A DNA stretch of 64,000 bases from Patiria pectinifera (Eukaryota; Echinodermata; Asteroidea; Valvatida; Asterinidae). The position numbers and the translations under genes were made by a program. The stretch is from the NCBI GenBank assembly GCA_029964075.1, contig CM057134.1, positions 19,074,905 through 19,138,904 of the forward strand, written 5' to 3'. The notes beneath the pieces were generated by a model, which was given only the letters and a program-made list of their open reading frames with translations, was not told the DNA's origin and ran no database searches. Shown here piece after piece: positions 10,829 to 23,300 of the stretch. Numbering within the stretch: the first letter of the stretch is position 1; every line of letters begins with the position of its first letter.

Positions 10829-13800
10829 ATGGCGACTGCTTTGTACCTAGAACAGTACCTCGATAGTAAGCAAAAACTCGTTCTTTCTTTATACATTTGC
10901 ATGTTTATTGATACATTGGTGTTATTTAGATATCAGGGAACAATCTTGTAATACAATTTGAGAGTGGTAGGTCGGATTTGATGGTGAAAATCGGCGATGA
11001 ATTTGGCCTAATTAGGTATTCATTTTCCTCTCAATCCTTTTCATGATATTCAAGGTGTACGATGTACAATGTACATGTACGTCAGCGCTGCACTGAGTGT
11101 TATGGAATGTGCTGTCGCGTGCGGTTGATGTCACGTGTGTCGTGTTTTGTGTTTCACTTTTTGTAAACAAAAAAGAGGCGATTGAATGAACAGTAACATA
11201 AATAGAACCTTTTTAGATTTTAAGTCATTTGTAATGTAAGTTACAGTCATGACAGTGACTTGTTTAAATTAATCAGTTCAAAATTTAAATGAGGCATTGC
11301 AAGGCCTACCAGCAATATTTTTGATTGAAATATGAAGTGTTTACTTCAAATTCAATCGAGTGAATTTGTGGCCTAGTTAAGTTGAACAGTTCCATTGATA
11401 GTGCGCCCCTTTTGCAAGCACTCTGCTCAAGTTCAACAATCATGACAATGTTCAAGTCTCGGATATGCGGTTGTTTTTGGAACATTTTAATGATATTTTG
11501 TGTCCCAAAAAGTAAGAATTGTCTTCTTGTGATCTTTTTTCAATCGAATCCTACAATAATTGCAGATTATCGTTTTCTTCTGATACATCGCTGTGGAGGA
11601 TATTTTGTAAAACATGTTAAAAGGGAAAAAGTCCGCAATGGCATTAGGTCTGATTCCCATCTTGTGGATACGAAGTCACAACAGAAAATGTACAAAAAAG
11701 TAAGCATGGTGGAATCAGACGTTGTCAAGGATTTGTCACTGTAACAATTTTTAAGTCCCCCCAAAAAAGTCACTGTGCTTGTTCAGTGCTGTGCCGGTAA
11801 AATAGCTTGAAAAAATGGAGAGCAGTTCACAGTCAAATATCCATTTGCCATTATACAATTTTATTCATTATTGCAATCTTCTTCAATTCTGATTTCCTAG
11901 TTTTTCTGTCTTTTGATTTTGAACAGTATTTTTGATAGAAAAATACGATGTCCTACTTTCAACCTACCGATGTGTTGTCACAATCACCGTTCTGCTTTGG
12001 ATGGGTACATCAGGGCCTACTAACTCATGTTCTGTTTGTTTGTACAAATTTTTAGGTATTGAAAACTTGCCATTTGAGCTGCAGAGAAACTTCACTTTAA
12101 TGCGAGACCTTGATCAACGAGCACAAGGTAGGAAATGTGACCTTTCACCCCAAATTATTATATTTTTTTTCAGTTGATGTCTCATTCAAAAGTGAACAAA
12201 TTTTGTATTGTCAGAAAAAAATTGCAATTTACTGCCTATAGATAAAATTTTTAAAAAGAGCATGGACAGTGAATTGTTTTTTTTTCTTTTCTTGTAGATT
12301 TGTCTCGTGATATCGACAAGGAGACAGGTTCGTACATCAATTGCGTCAAGACCTGGGCCCCGGAGGAACGAGTCGAAGCGCTGAAGAGGATCGACAGAGC
12401 CTTCGCTAAGAGCCGAGAATTCAACGATGACAAGGTCCAACTGGCTATGCAGACCTATGAAATGGTAGGCTATCAACAATCGGCAAATGAGCCCTCTAGA
12501 GGGGAAAATGGGAAGGTGGCAACTGTGCCCTCTAGAGGCAAGGCTGTGTCAGAATTATTTGGCTGCGGCTGGAAAACACACACGTGCCTATGGAAGCGGC
12601 TGCAGCATCTTTCCAATGACCTGTGTCATTTCCTGTGTCGATTTACTTGTTTGCAACCCAAAACTGAGCCCTCTAGAGGCAGAAGTGGGATAGTGGCGAT
12701 TGGCAACTGAGCCCTCCAGAGGCAGAACTGCGGAGCTATAAATTAAGGCACTAGCAGTGCCAAGTTGCCCTTTCTGTCCAGATTTCAATTTCCAGTAAAA
12801 ATTTACCAAATTACCATAGGCTGGTTGCAAAAATGTTGTACTGAAATTGTATCTGGTACCGGAGTGCACAAAATTCTACTTAAATTATTCAGAATGGCTA
12901 TTCACGGGAAGTATTTTCATGCGACTTGTCTACACAATGGGATTGATCTCGTTGACATGACAGGGTCATCCTATACAATAGCACTGCCCGATCTGGCCCT
13001 CTGGGACCAGCAAAAGTCAAATCCCACTGGTCCAGTTCGGACAGAAACACAAGACTGCAATTTTAAAACCAACTTCGGCTTCTTTATTGTTTAGGTCGAT
13101 AAGCACATCCGGAGGTTGGATGCGGACTTGGCTCGGTTTGAACAAGAGCTGAAAGAGAGGAACATTGAGCAGACGACGGATTACGATAGCTCGTCAGGAC
13201 GGGACAATAAAAGTAAGACTTGGAAAGAAGTAAAGAATAATGTAACGTGCCAAGATGTGCCAATTTACCTGGTGATCAAACCACACAAAGCCATGTAGTG
13301 CTGTGGTCCAAATGGTTACAGTGTCTGACTCGAGTGTGATGGTATTTGGGTTCGAACCCTGACCGGGAATTTGGTGTTTGTGTTCTTGGGCAAGATACTT
13401 TACTACAATTTGAACCGTGACTAGGAACTTGTTGTTTATGTTCTTGGGCAAGACACTTCACTACGATTCGAACCGTGACTAGGAACTTTTTGTCTATGTT
13501 CTTTGGCAAGACACGTCACTACATTTCGAACTGTGACTAGGAACTTGATGTTTGTGTTCTTGGGCAAGACACTTTACTACAATTTGAACCCTGACTAGGA
13601 ACTTGTTGTCTGTGTTCTCGGGCAAGACATTTTACTCCAATTGCCTCTCCATCAAGAATATAAATGGGTACCTGAGGGTGTAGAGATCAGATTGCGCTGA
13701 TTTGGAGCTGCTGCGGAAAACTGGTTCCCTGGCTGGATGAACGGGTTAATAATTGTGATGCAAAGGGACAAGATGCCCTATTTTTTTGTCTAACTAACAT

Positions 13801-16323
13801 ACTGTCAGTGGATTATAACCTCTTTCAATTTTTTTTGTGTTTTGATTTTTTAGAGAAAGGACGTGGAAGGGGAGCTGAGAAGTCGGCCAAAAAGAACTTG
13901 AAGAAAGGCCGGGTGTCTGACGACGAAACACCCAAACAGTCCAGGAAGAAACTGAAAGCAGCTGCTGGGCAGTGAGTTAAAGCTCATCACCTCAAACCCT
14001 CCCCCCCCCAACCCCTCCCCCAATATTCCATATTTTTAATCTTGGAGGTAGTCTTTCCTCAAGACCATCTTGACTTGGACCGGCATTTGACGGAGCAGCA
14101 AAGCCAGGTCTGGATTGAAAGGAGACTACATACCCTGAGTGACTAAGTCACAAGGCATTTTGCACTTCATCAGATTTTTTTATATATTTTCTCTACTCTT
14201 TTGGCTGGAGAAATTATTACGTTAGCATTTTTTGTGTTTTGTTTTTCAGAGCCGTAGCGCCAATCCTGACTCTGCCCGCCGTGATGAATTCTCCGTCGGA
14301 TGTCCTTGACATGCCCGTGGATCCCAACGAGCCCACCTACTGTCTGTGCCACCAGGTCTCCTACGGGGAGATGATTGGTTGCGATAACCAAGATGTGAGT
14401 ACATTTCTGAAATGGGCCTCACTCTTGCCGGGCCAGCCCAGAGGGCCAGCCTAGTGTCATGGTTGTGCCTACCTCACTGACTGACTGATTGTGACATGTG
14501 ACTTGAGAGCTGGGCAGTGCTGTTGTATAGGATCGCCCCATAATGCAATGAATGGGTAAAAGCTGTCACATGGTATAGACCAGATGCAAGAAAAGACTTT
14601 TTTGAATTGCCATTCTGATTTGTTGAATAAAATTTTGTGGGTTTTGACTTGCAGCAGCCTCAGGTTGAACTGCCATTTGCTTGCGCCACAACGGAACTGT
14701 CAGCATCAAGAAGAAATATTATGCTCAGGTCACAAAACTGAGTAATCGTGTTATTCTCTCGGAGCAAACTGCATCTCAACACAAATTATCGCAATCGTGC
14801 TTACGTCACCCATGACGCGACGACGATTCCTCGGCATAGACGTGATCAGTGACGTCTTCAAAATGGCAGTGCGCATGTTGATTACAATCAAACAATCTTC
14901 CATGGCCTCATCTGTTCATTCAACCATTTTGTTGTACGCGGATTGGCTACACAATGAAATTACAGTCGACTCTCGTTAGTACAAACTCTGTTAATACAAA
15001 TTCTGGTTATAACAAACATAAGGCCTTGGTCCCGACTGTGCATTTATGTGCACAATGAGTGGGGCTGATGTTCCTCTTAGTACAAAATTCTGATATAACA
15101 AACAATTTGGCTAGGTCCGAACAAGTTTGTATTAAGAGACTCGACTGCAGATGGTTTGGACACAATGTCGTTACTTCACACAGGTCGACTGCGTTTGATT
15201 CTCGATGTAAGATGTTCCGTCGCAGTGCAGAAGTCGAAATTTTTCTACTCTTGCGACTTTTTTTTAGTGCTGACTGATGCTGATCACGTAAAAATCGTCG
15301 CCGTTACACTCAGGTCACAAATATTCGGCGACTTATTTGTTCCCGACAGTCGTAGCTCAGACGCAGCTTGATCCTGAAAAGTCAGTCTCTGAGGGCAGCC
15401 TTACATTGTTTTGCGACCAGCGTTACTAGACTTACCTAACCTTGTTTTCCGTATTGTAACCTTTTTGTAAAATATTCATGTGTACTTTTTTTGTTTTGTT
15501 TAACAGTGTCCGATTGAATGGTTTCACTTCGCTTGCGTTGGACTGACAGCCAAACCCAAAGGAAAATGGTAAGTAGTGATTTTCATTTCTCTGTCTGCCT
15601 CTGAAATAGGTTTGTATTTAAAATAGCCGTGTTTTCCTGTATTACAAATCTTATTCAATTTTGAGAGAGATTTTGAACCCAAAAAATGGCCAACGTTTAG
15701 TTATGAAGTTCTTTACAAAGTATGAATTATTTGTGGCCCTACAATGATTCTGGTCTTACTGGGTAGACTGGTATCTGCCCCTATCAGCATTGATAATGTA
15801 GGGACTGAGAACCAGTCTACTTGCATGATGAATGTTTTTGTATGTTAACGCAACTCAAAGTACTAAGTGATGGACTTGTGATGGACTTGTAATGACTTGT
15901 GATGGCTTGTGATGGACTTGTATGGACTTGTTATGACTTGTGATGGACTTGTGATGGACTTGTGATGACTTTTGATGGACTTGTGAGGACTTGTGATGGA
16001 CTTGTATGGACTTGTTATGACTTGTGATGGACTTGTGATGACTTGTGATGGACTTGTGATGACTTGTGATGGACTTGTGATGACTTGAAATGACTTGTGA
16101 TGGACTTGTGATGACTTGTGATAGACTTGTGATGGACTTGTGATGGACTTTAGATGACTTGTGACGGACTTGTGATGGACTAGTGATCCATCACAAATAC
16201 CTCGACTACAACAGGTTAAGCAACATTTTGTCCGAGCGGATTTTGTTTCATTACCTTTCTTTTATTCCCTGATACAATTTCAGGTTTTGCCCACGATGTA
16301 CACCGGACAAGAAGAAGAAATGA
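10829..16323 (+). CDS. ING5: Inhibitor of growth protein (ING4/ING5-type), PHD-finger histone reader
   Basis: Nuclear adaptor; family members recruit HAT complexes (HBO1/MOZ for ING4/5) to H3K4me3. Exons: 10829-10865, 12056-12127, 12298-12464, 13095-13212, 13854-13971, 14250-14394, 15507-15568, 16284-16323. They total 759 nt in one frame, giving 252 aa plus TGA. The N-terminal ING helical domain starts [18 protein letters not shown] and runs to about residue 105, including [21 protein letters not shown] basic Lys/Arg-rich linker ([15 protein letters not shown]) acts as a likely nuclear localisation region. The PHD finger carries the expected ligands: [16 protein letters not shown], then [10 protein letters not shown], then WFCPRC. 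The protein ends in DKKKK. The MATALYLE start and [18 protein letters not shown] put it in the ING4/5 branch; ING4 versus ING5 cannot be separated, as invertebrates often keep one gene. Introns contain a SINE and a minisatellite. Confidence 0.95.
12488..12725. repeat. Four CCTCTAGAGG near-palindromes in an ING intron
   Basis: GCCCTCTAGAGG or a one-base variant occurs at about 12490, 12529, 12669 and 12711, three times preceded by GAGCC or TGTGCC and followed by GG(A/C)A. Each is a 10-12 bp palindrome. They lie 0-250 bp after the splice donor of the third exon and look like a degenerate tandem repeat. Confidence 0.6.
13296..13785 (+). mobile_element. tRNA-derived SINE with five-fold expanded internal module
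   Basis: The tRNA-like head (GTGGTCCAAATGGTTACAGT as box A region, GGGTTCGAACCC as box B) is followed by a body containing TTCTTGGGCAAGA(T/C)AC. In this copy the ~58-bp segment from the box B-like TTYGAACC to ACTAC is repeated five times (13351-13640). The SINE then continues normally with ATAAATGGGTACCTGAGGG. Relatives at 39636, 23389 and 44803 have the segment once. Confidence 0.85.
14963..15147. mobile_element. 185-bp CAGTCGACTCTCGTTA mini-element
   Basis: It opens CAGTCGACTCTCGTTAGTAC and closes with the complement (TTAAGAGACTCGACTG). It shares its outer end with the 2603-2703 element. The interior repeats TACAAA(T/C)TCTG motifs. It lies in the ING intron between the two PHD-coding exons. 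Confidence 0.72.
15764..15819. repeat. 56-bp TAGACTGG foldback
   Basis: TAGACTGGTATCTG and its partial complement ending GAGAACCAGTCTA enclose ~28 bp. The ends resemble those of the 8385-9104 element and of the inner foldback of the family A MITEs. No target duplication is visible. Confidence 0.5.
15868..16190. repeat. Minisatellite, (TGATGGACTTG)n type
   Basis: About 30 imperfect repeats of GATGGACTTGT / GATGACTTGT fill most of the last ING intron, ending ~90 bp before the final exon. Units alternate between 10 and 11 bp. The same core ACTTGTGA recurs in minisatellites at 28050 and 37236. Confidence 0.9.
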
Positions 16324-16618
16324 CGCTGTGTGTAATGTATTTTGGTTGTGATGTAAACGCTCCCCTCACGACACGCGTGACCCATCCCAAACAAAGGACC
16401 ATTTGAAGAAGAAAAACCTGTATAAAGACATTCCATGGTTTCAACATTTCATATGTATTCGGAATCTATTTAACAAGATTAATTTGGATATTGTATTTGG
16501 TTTTTTTTGTTTTTGTTTTTACTTTTACTTCAAATGAAAATGAGAAAGTGATTGACCTCAAATTCAAAAAGTGCCAATGAATATTCATGAGAAGTGGTCC
16601 AAATGTAGATACAAATAG

Positions 16619-16624
16619 AATAAA
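16619..16624 (+). promoter_or_regulatory. Poly(A) signal of the ING gene
   Basis: AATAAA lies 296 nt after the TGA and is the first canonical hexamer downstream. Confidence 0.55.
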
Positions 16625-17224
16625 AACCTTCTGTTCTCAAACTCAGGATATCCTTGAAGTTTGTGTGATTAGAAGTACATGTAGGTGTGCATCAGCACGG
16701 GGTATCCGACCGCTGATGTCAGGAACCGGTTCCAGATTATGGGATCGGGTACCCGTAACCAACTTTGCAAATTACTCAGTATTAGTTCTCAGACAATGGA
16801 AAAGAAAGGTTTTGAATGTCATTTGTGGGGAATTTTCAAGAGGAAAACCAGACTACACGGGCAAACAAAACATATTTCACATTTATGACGTTCGCAAAAG
16901 TTGCAGTTTACACCGTAAAGCTGTAAAGCTCACCGTACACGCTTGTATTTTGCCGTATTGATGCATCGACTTGTATTATTGTGCGGACCTTTATGAACAA
17001 TCTGAACAACAACTTCCGAGATTTGAATTTTGGGGTTGGGTTTCTTCAACGGGTGCCCAGGTATCCATCTTTTTTTTCAATTTGGTACACGATTCCAGTA
17101 CCACCTGTAAATGCACACCCCTAATTAATATGTGGGATCTAAGTGTACAATATTGAAAAGGGTAAATGGTTCTCAAATCGGCAGCAATATCAAACATTTT
17201 GATGTGAACAAATACAAAAACTTT

Positions 17225-17597
17225 AGGCCAAAAAACAAGTCTTCGGTTTCTGGTTTGGAGCTTGCCCAAAAAGTGGTAGGGCGACAGCGCCTTTTTTTCT
17301 TTTTTTCTTTTTTAAAACTTTTTTTCCCCTTCAAATGTCAGCTGATGACTGCAAATGGTGCCCGACTAAATTTAGTGCAAAATATATGGGAGCCCAGAGA
17401 GGCCACATAAAGCTTATACTCCATCGTAACCCAATCTAAAACACGTTAAAATTGTGCAGCAGCAGGATTCCAGTCAAACGAGTGAGTTTGGCAGTTTTGA
17501 GACATCGTCTTACATTGAATTTTTTTTGTAATTTTGCCGACGCGCATGGCTACGGCAACGCGCACATACCAGAAACCGGAGACTTTTTTTTTGGCCT
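17225..17597. mobile_element. AGGCC(A)n...(T)nGGCCT foldback element, copy 2
   Basis: The ends AGGCCAAAAAACAAGTCTTC and GACTTTTTTTTTGGCCT enclose complementary inner arms TTCGGTTTCTGGT and ACCAGAAACCGGA. It has the plan of the 1910-2296 element, including ACGCGCA-rich inner sequence. The surrounding spacer (16625-17224 and 17598-18493) contains nothing else I recognise. Confidence 0.75.
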
Positions 17598-18493
17598 TAG
17601 CTTGTTTGTCTTGCAAACTGTTAGTATTTTGTAAAATGTAGTTGGAAACGTGACATTCAGATTTTGCCCAATTTTGTTTTCAATGTTTTGGTGGGTTTCC
17701 CCCCCCCCAAAAAAAAAAACTTGAAGTAATCAATGGCCATTTAGGATTACAGCTCACTGTATCAGTTTAAATTGCAAAGTGTTACATCAATATTGGGACA
17801 ACTGTTTGTCGTTCCTTAACATAAGGTCTCAACTTTGTCGTTTCTCTGAAATTTGAGCGTGTAAATAAGCGTTTCTGTTATTTTAGTCCGTTGATGAAGC
17901 ATGGTAAACTACATTCTGAGTGTGGTTTATATTCACGATCCATTCCTTACAACAAATCTTTTGCAGACTCACATTTTTACACCAAGGAACTGTAAAATTG
18001 AAATTATAATCGTCTTGTCTTCTCTCAAATTTTGAGTTTTTATTGTAAATACGATTGAAATGATTATTTTTTTAAATTCCCAGTTGAAAGGCATTAACTT
18101 GACATTCACGTCACTCAGCTTTAAAAAAGGCTTTTTCGTACAATTGTAAAAAGTGTAAATACTTTTGAGTATTTTTTTAGTTAAGCACTTGTGTATAAGG
18201 TTACAATAGCATTGGTTTGATTATGTGTAGAAGTCCGTTATAGAGGGGTTGCATTCTGCAGCCATATTGGAGGCGTGCATTGTTATGTTAATTCGTCAAC
18301 AAAAAAACGCACAGAGGAGTACACATGCGTATCCCCGTTGAACAAAAGCGCACACCTCAAACATGGCTGCAGTGCAAGCAATCTATTGTAACTTGTGAGA
18401 TTTTTAATCACTGAATGTAATGATGGTTTATATTTTGATTTTTTTTTTTTTTACACCAAATATGTCAAAGGCACAAAACTGAACAGGTTTAAA

Positions 18494-18830
18494 CCCTCTT
18501 GTGCACACAAACATTCTGTGCCAAGTTGTCCTTTCAGTCAAAATCAATCAAGTGACTGTTTTCAACAGTTGAGAGCTCCCAGCCTACATAAAGCAGGATT
18601 GACTGGCTGTGACTGTTTATGTAACTTGATGCAGCTTTGCTTTGACTGCGGGTGATTGATAAGCCAGCTGTGCCTACCACTCACCTGTTTTTGTCTGTTG
18701 ACTGAATTTGACTAGTCACAGTGCTTGCTTGAAATATGATCTGACTGTTGGTGACAAGCTTGCGTAAAAGGCATGGCAGGGAAGAAGTTTGATTTGTTGA
18801 CTGTCTGTGACTGTTCAGATAGCAGGAGGG
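18494..18830. mobile_element. CCCTCCT...AGGAGGG element, copy 1
   Basis: This 337-bp repeat begins CCCTCTTGTGCACAC and ends GATAGCAGGAGGG followed by TTAA. It matches the 28763-29102 element in reverse orientation over its whole length, including the GACTGGCTGTGACTG and CCAACAGTCAG-type stretches. TTAA at the target suggests piggyBac or Kolobok; here the left TTAA is offset by one base. Confidence 0.8.
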
Positions 18831-18892
18831 TTAAACTTGATGCATTGTGCGTGATGTGCAAGGATTGAAAGGCTTGTTGTTTGCAGAAAACG

Positions 18893-19250
18893 CTGGGGAT
18901 TCACAATGCAGAGCGCCACCAATAGTTTGCCATGGAGAGTTCATTTTTCCCAGTGCATTGTGGGAGATGGTCGACAAATTCGCTGCGCGGGGCATTTGAC
19001 ATAGTTCCTTTTTTCCGGTCAGTAGTTTTGTAAGCGTATGATTCGACTATATGTTTGCCCTTTTCTTTTCTTTGTATTAATATGGTGATTTTTTTTTAGG
19101 CGGCAGAACGCTATGCCCCTATCTATAACCTAATAGCTCAAGTTGTCTACTGACACTCATTCAAATGGGCCATATTTTGTCGACCGTAAAACTTGAAAAG
19201 TTGACTCTCCATGGCAAACTCTTGGTGGCGCACTGCATTGTGATTTGTGA
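18893..19250. mobile_element. Foldback element with CAATGCAGAGCGCCACCAA arms
   Basis: The left arm (ACAATGCAGAGCGCCACCAA, then TAGTTTGCCATGGAGAGT) and its complement at ~19194-19246 form a long imperfect inverted repeat. The inner TGGTCGACAAA and TTTGTCGACC also pair. It is non-coding. The stretch 19250-19836 holds no feature I recognise. Confidence 0.72.
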
Positions 19251-19836
19251 ATCGCCCAAATTGGTTTGCAGGTTAATTTTTATGAGAAGAATTGAAAGGA
19301 ACTTTTGGAGTTTTTTGTGATAAACACGATTTTGATTGTATTCTGTTAAAAATGACTGAAAATGTTGAGGATGACTACATGATTTGTAGATGGAAAGTGG
19401 GTGCAATAAAAAAAGATACATGTTTGTAAAATTTGCTCTTGTAGTTTTAATTCTTTGATTTTGTGATTTTCTGTTTCCATAATTATCAACCATGTTTAGC
19501 AACTGAATTTTTAAAAAGTGTGTATTTTTCTGTCTTCTGACAACTTTATGGAGATTGGTTGGTGACATGGGGGTTATGTTCATTGTTCATACAAATTGAA
19601 TTGTCTTGGAAAAAAGGGAAAACTAGTATTATTAGATGAAAATGAAAACTTGTTTTTTTACTCCATTTTTTTCTTAGTTCTAAGGCATTGCGTGTCTATT
19701 ATTAAGAGAGAGAAAAAAAGGGAATGTACAGAATTATGCACATAAAAGTACACTGAAAAAGGTAAGCATTAATGTCATAGTCGGTGTCAAGAAAAAGAAC
19801 TTTTGAAAAAAATAGTGCTGAGACTAAAAAGTTGCG

Positions 19837-19908
19837 GGGCCTGTCCGGGAATCGAACCCGGGACCTCTCGCACCCAAAGCGAGAATCATGCCTCTAGACC
19901 AACAGGCC
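19837..19908 (-). tRNA. tRNA-Pro (anticodon UGG)
   Basis: The reverse strand gives a 72-nt cloverleaf with acceptor GGCCTGT / ACAGGCC plus a discriminator C, box A TTGGTCTAGAGGCATGA, and an anticodon stem-loop TCTCGCTTTGGGTGCGAGA with UGG in the loop. The T arm GGTTCGATTCC matches box B. No intron and no encoded CCA. It lies ~360 bp upstream of NEURL4 on the opposite strand. Confidence 0.95.
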
Positions 19909-20270
19909 GCACTGAAAGATACACAGATTCTATATTATCTATACGTGTGGTACTTTTAATGTTAGACTCTTCCATTTTGATAGGGATATTCTGTTAACAA
20001 TTACAATATTTAGAAAGGAGAATTTGAAGATATAAATCCAACAACTTTAAAATAACTCCTATAAACTTGTATTTTTTCCCCTTTTCTTGACATGTTTTTA
20101 TTGATAAAAAGCCAAAATTGATACATATCGTGGTTTCTATTTTATTGTCGAGTAGGCATTTTACCAAATGATAAATGGAACCACGAAAAAGGTTGGCCAA
20201 TTACTTACGGAATTCTGGTAGTGCATATTCATTGTGATGAATATTCAACAGTCGAAATCTCACACGTAAA

Positions 20271-20306
20271 ATGGCGACTCGGGTGAAATCATGGCGACAA
20301 CAATGA
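20271..20306 (+). promoter_or_regulatory. 12-codon uORF overlapping the NEURL4 start
   Basis: ATG at 20271 opens [11 protein letters not shown] and stops at TGA 20304-20306, while the main ATG at 20291 lies in another frame inside it. Both start codons have A at -3 and G at +4. An overlapping uORF in a strong context would be expected to reduce main-frame initiation, if the transcript begins upstream of 20271. Confidence 0.6.
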
Positions 20307-23300
20307 GAAGACGATTTCATCAGAAACATGGCAACTTGATTTTACTGACCAACAACGGTAGAACGGCGAGTAGGAATGAGCCACGGCAAGAATTCAACAA
20401 TGGACTCGTAATCAGCAAGTCAGTTTTAAAAGAGGACGAAATCTTCGAAGTTAGAATTGACAAGAAGGTGGGACAGTCGTTTCAACATTCAGTTCAGCTA
20501 TTCAGCCTGTTCAGACATTATTTTGTTGAAGTTGAACTTGAACTTGGTGAACATGTTGAACTTGGAGCCTTGCCCTTGAAACATGTTCAACATGTTCAAC
20601 ATTTTTGGACACGAAAGTAGACACTTAACGAAGAATGACCCAGCTACGAACGCTGCCACTGCCTGTTTCGGTTTTTTTCAGTCTTTTTCATCTTTCCAAA
20701 ATGATTTCTGTTAAAAATGAAGACAGAAGTCAAGACGCTTAGGCCCCCCTACTAATTCTTAAAAGTTAAAACAGACAAAACGTTAAATACATTACATGAA
20801 ATATAAACCATCCAACATTCCAAATAATAATAACGTTATTTTTAGTCTTTTCCAATTTCAGTTGATTGCCATCATGCAAATCAATGCGATTTGCGCATAT
20901 CATGGTGCGTATGCGTAGCAGCGCGGTGATCATCATGCATCTTTAATCATGTTTATTTTTGTGTTGCATTTTGTCGTCTTCATTGTCAAAAAAACTAATG
21001 GTAATAGGCCTAGTGTAGTTTAGAACCCTGTTCCACACTTTTTAGTTCCAAGACCAAGTGCCAAAAAGATAAGAACGTCAAATTTTATTTAAAAGTACTT
21101 ACCAAAAATTACCAAAAAAAATAAGACTGCTGGAGGCTGCAAAAGTCCTTTATCAACTGTCACTCACAAAAGTCGTTTTGAACGGAACTTGTAAAATTGG
21201 AGGTGTCCTAAACTACACGATTACCCCCAAAATTCACCTGATAAAATCAAAACCCTGCCCTCTATACACAACACTCCTTTTGGTTATTAATTTCTTAAAA
21301 ACATATTAAGTAATTATTCTATAACTAAACGTGTGTGGGTTTTTGTTGTATTTCTCTCTAGGTGGAAACATGGAGTGGTTCTATTGAAATCGGTGTTACG
21401 TCCCTGGATCCAGGCAATTTGGAGTTACCCACCAGCGCAACCGGTTTGTGTGACGGAGCCTGGATCTTGTCTGGTTCAACAGTACTTCATGATGGTAAGT
21501 AGCCAAATGGAATTCCGAAAATTTGGGACTCTCAATACTGTGTATGAGAGTCCCAAAACAACCAGTCCAACATAGTCCGAAAATTTGGGACTCTCAATAC
21601 TGTGTATGAGAGTCCCAAAACAACCAGTCCAACAACTCTTCAGTGCTGCATCAATCAACTGTCAGCTGACTGTGCCAAAAGAAATATCTAGGATGTCGGG
21701 TACTAGGTCACTATTTCTACACATTTCTTCATAGTCAGGCACCAGACTAATGACAATGAATGAAGAAGTCAGTCTTGTCAAACAGTTGGACCATGGATGG
21801 ACATGTACAACTCTAGTCTTTAGCCTCATTTTGAAATCACTGGACTTTCCTTTCATGTGCAAGCCACTGCCAAATATTGAAGAAAAGTCTCCTTTAAAAA
21901 TTGAATTGAGTCTTCAAACTTGGTTGGTGAAATACCGAGGACCTTTTCTTTGCCCAATGACAGTTTTGGAGAAATTTGCTGGCTAAAGAGTGAGTAAAGT
22001 TGGCCTGATCTTCTTTTGCATCGTTTTGAGCACTTAAGGCCCCAGTCTGGCCAAACGGTGGAATTTGCATTAAGATCGTAAACAAAATTCTCCTCAATTT
22101 TGATGAGGCAAAGACAAGGTCCTCAGTATTTCAGGTCTCAAGTTTGAGGTCTCATTTCAATTTATAAGGGAGACGCTTTTTCAACATGACCTCAGAGTGT
22201 GCAAAGTGATTTCAATTTGAAGCCAAAGACTATAGACTGGTGCAGGTCCGATTTTTTTAAAAGATTGACCCTTCATAGTCTGGTGGCATGACCTGATGAC
22301 TCTGAAGAGAATGTGTAGCAATGGAGATTAGGTACCAGATGTTTCTTTTGACACAGTTGATTGATGCAGTACTGAAGGGTTGTTGGACTGGTTGTTTCAT
22401 GGCCAGTCTATTTTCTTGGACTGCATGTTTTCAATACCTTTAGTTTTGGGACTCTCATACACAGTTTGAGAGCATTATGAATATTCATGTATGTAGATAA
22501 ACCCTGCTGCTTCATTTGTGATATAGGTGAAGCCATTCTGGATGAGTACGCCTGTGATCTCGACGGCTGTAGCATAGGCGATCGTATCGGAGTGCAGAAA
22601 ACACGCAGCGGGGAGCTTCATGTGTTCCACAATGGTGCGGATAAAGGCGTGGCTGCTTCGGGATTGCCCTCCAGGGTGTATGCAGTGGTGGATCTGTACG
22701 GCAAATGCACCCAGGTCACCTTGATCGACACAACACGTGAGTAATATATATGTAAATTTGGTGATTTTTGTCTTTGCTTACGGTTACAATGACTCGGCAT
22801 AAAAACAGAAATGTTTGTGATTTAAAAGTTGAACAGCAATTGAAAGGAGCTGAGTTTGAACCTGCGACCTCCGGAATATCAAACTGTTGCTCTACCAACT
22901 GACCCATCTAGCCCTATGCTGGCGATTCCCCATTTTCTTTGTAGTTCAAAGACCTCTACTCTACTACCTCTAACACCTTTACCACCTCTACTATCTTTAC
23001 TACCTCTATTCCTATTACCTCTACTCTGCTTCTACTAGACTACTACCTCTACTCTACTACCTACCTCAACTACCCTTACATAATATTACCACTACCCAAA
23101 TACCTCTACTAGCATCTGTACTACCTCTACTACCTCTACTCTACTTTCCGTGCTACCTCTGCTAACTTTACTTTACTACCTACCTCCATACTCTACTACC
23201 TCTACTAACTCTACTATACTACCTCTACTGAACTTCTACTACCTCTACCCTACTTCCTGTACAATAATACGTCTACTACCTGTACCCTACTATACTCTAC

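Noticed and set aside
11382-11744. 120-codon frame in the first ING intron
   Set aside because: No recognisable motif, no splice support, AT-rich composition like the intron around it.
22855-22915. Functional tRNA gene on the minus strand
   Set aside because: Boxes A and B are present but the stems do not close; a second diverged copy at 32638 supports a SINE head.
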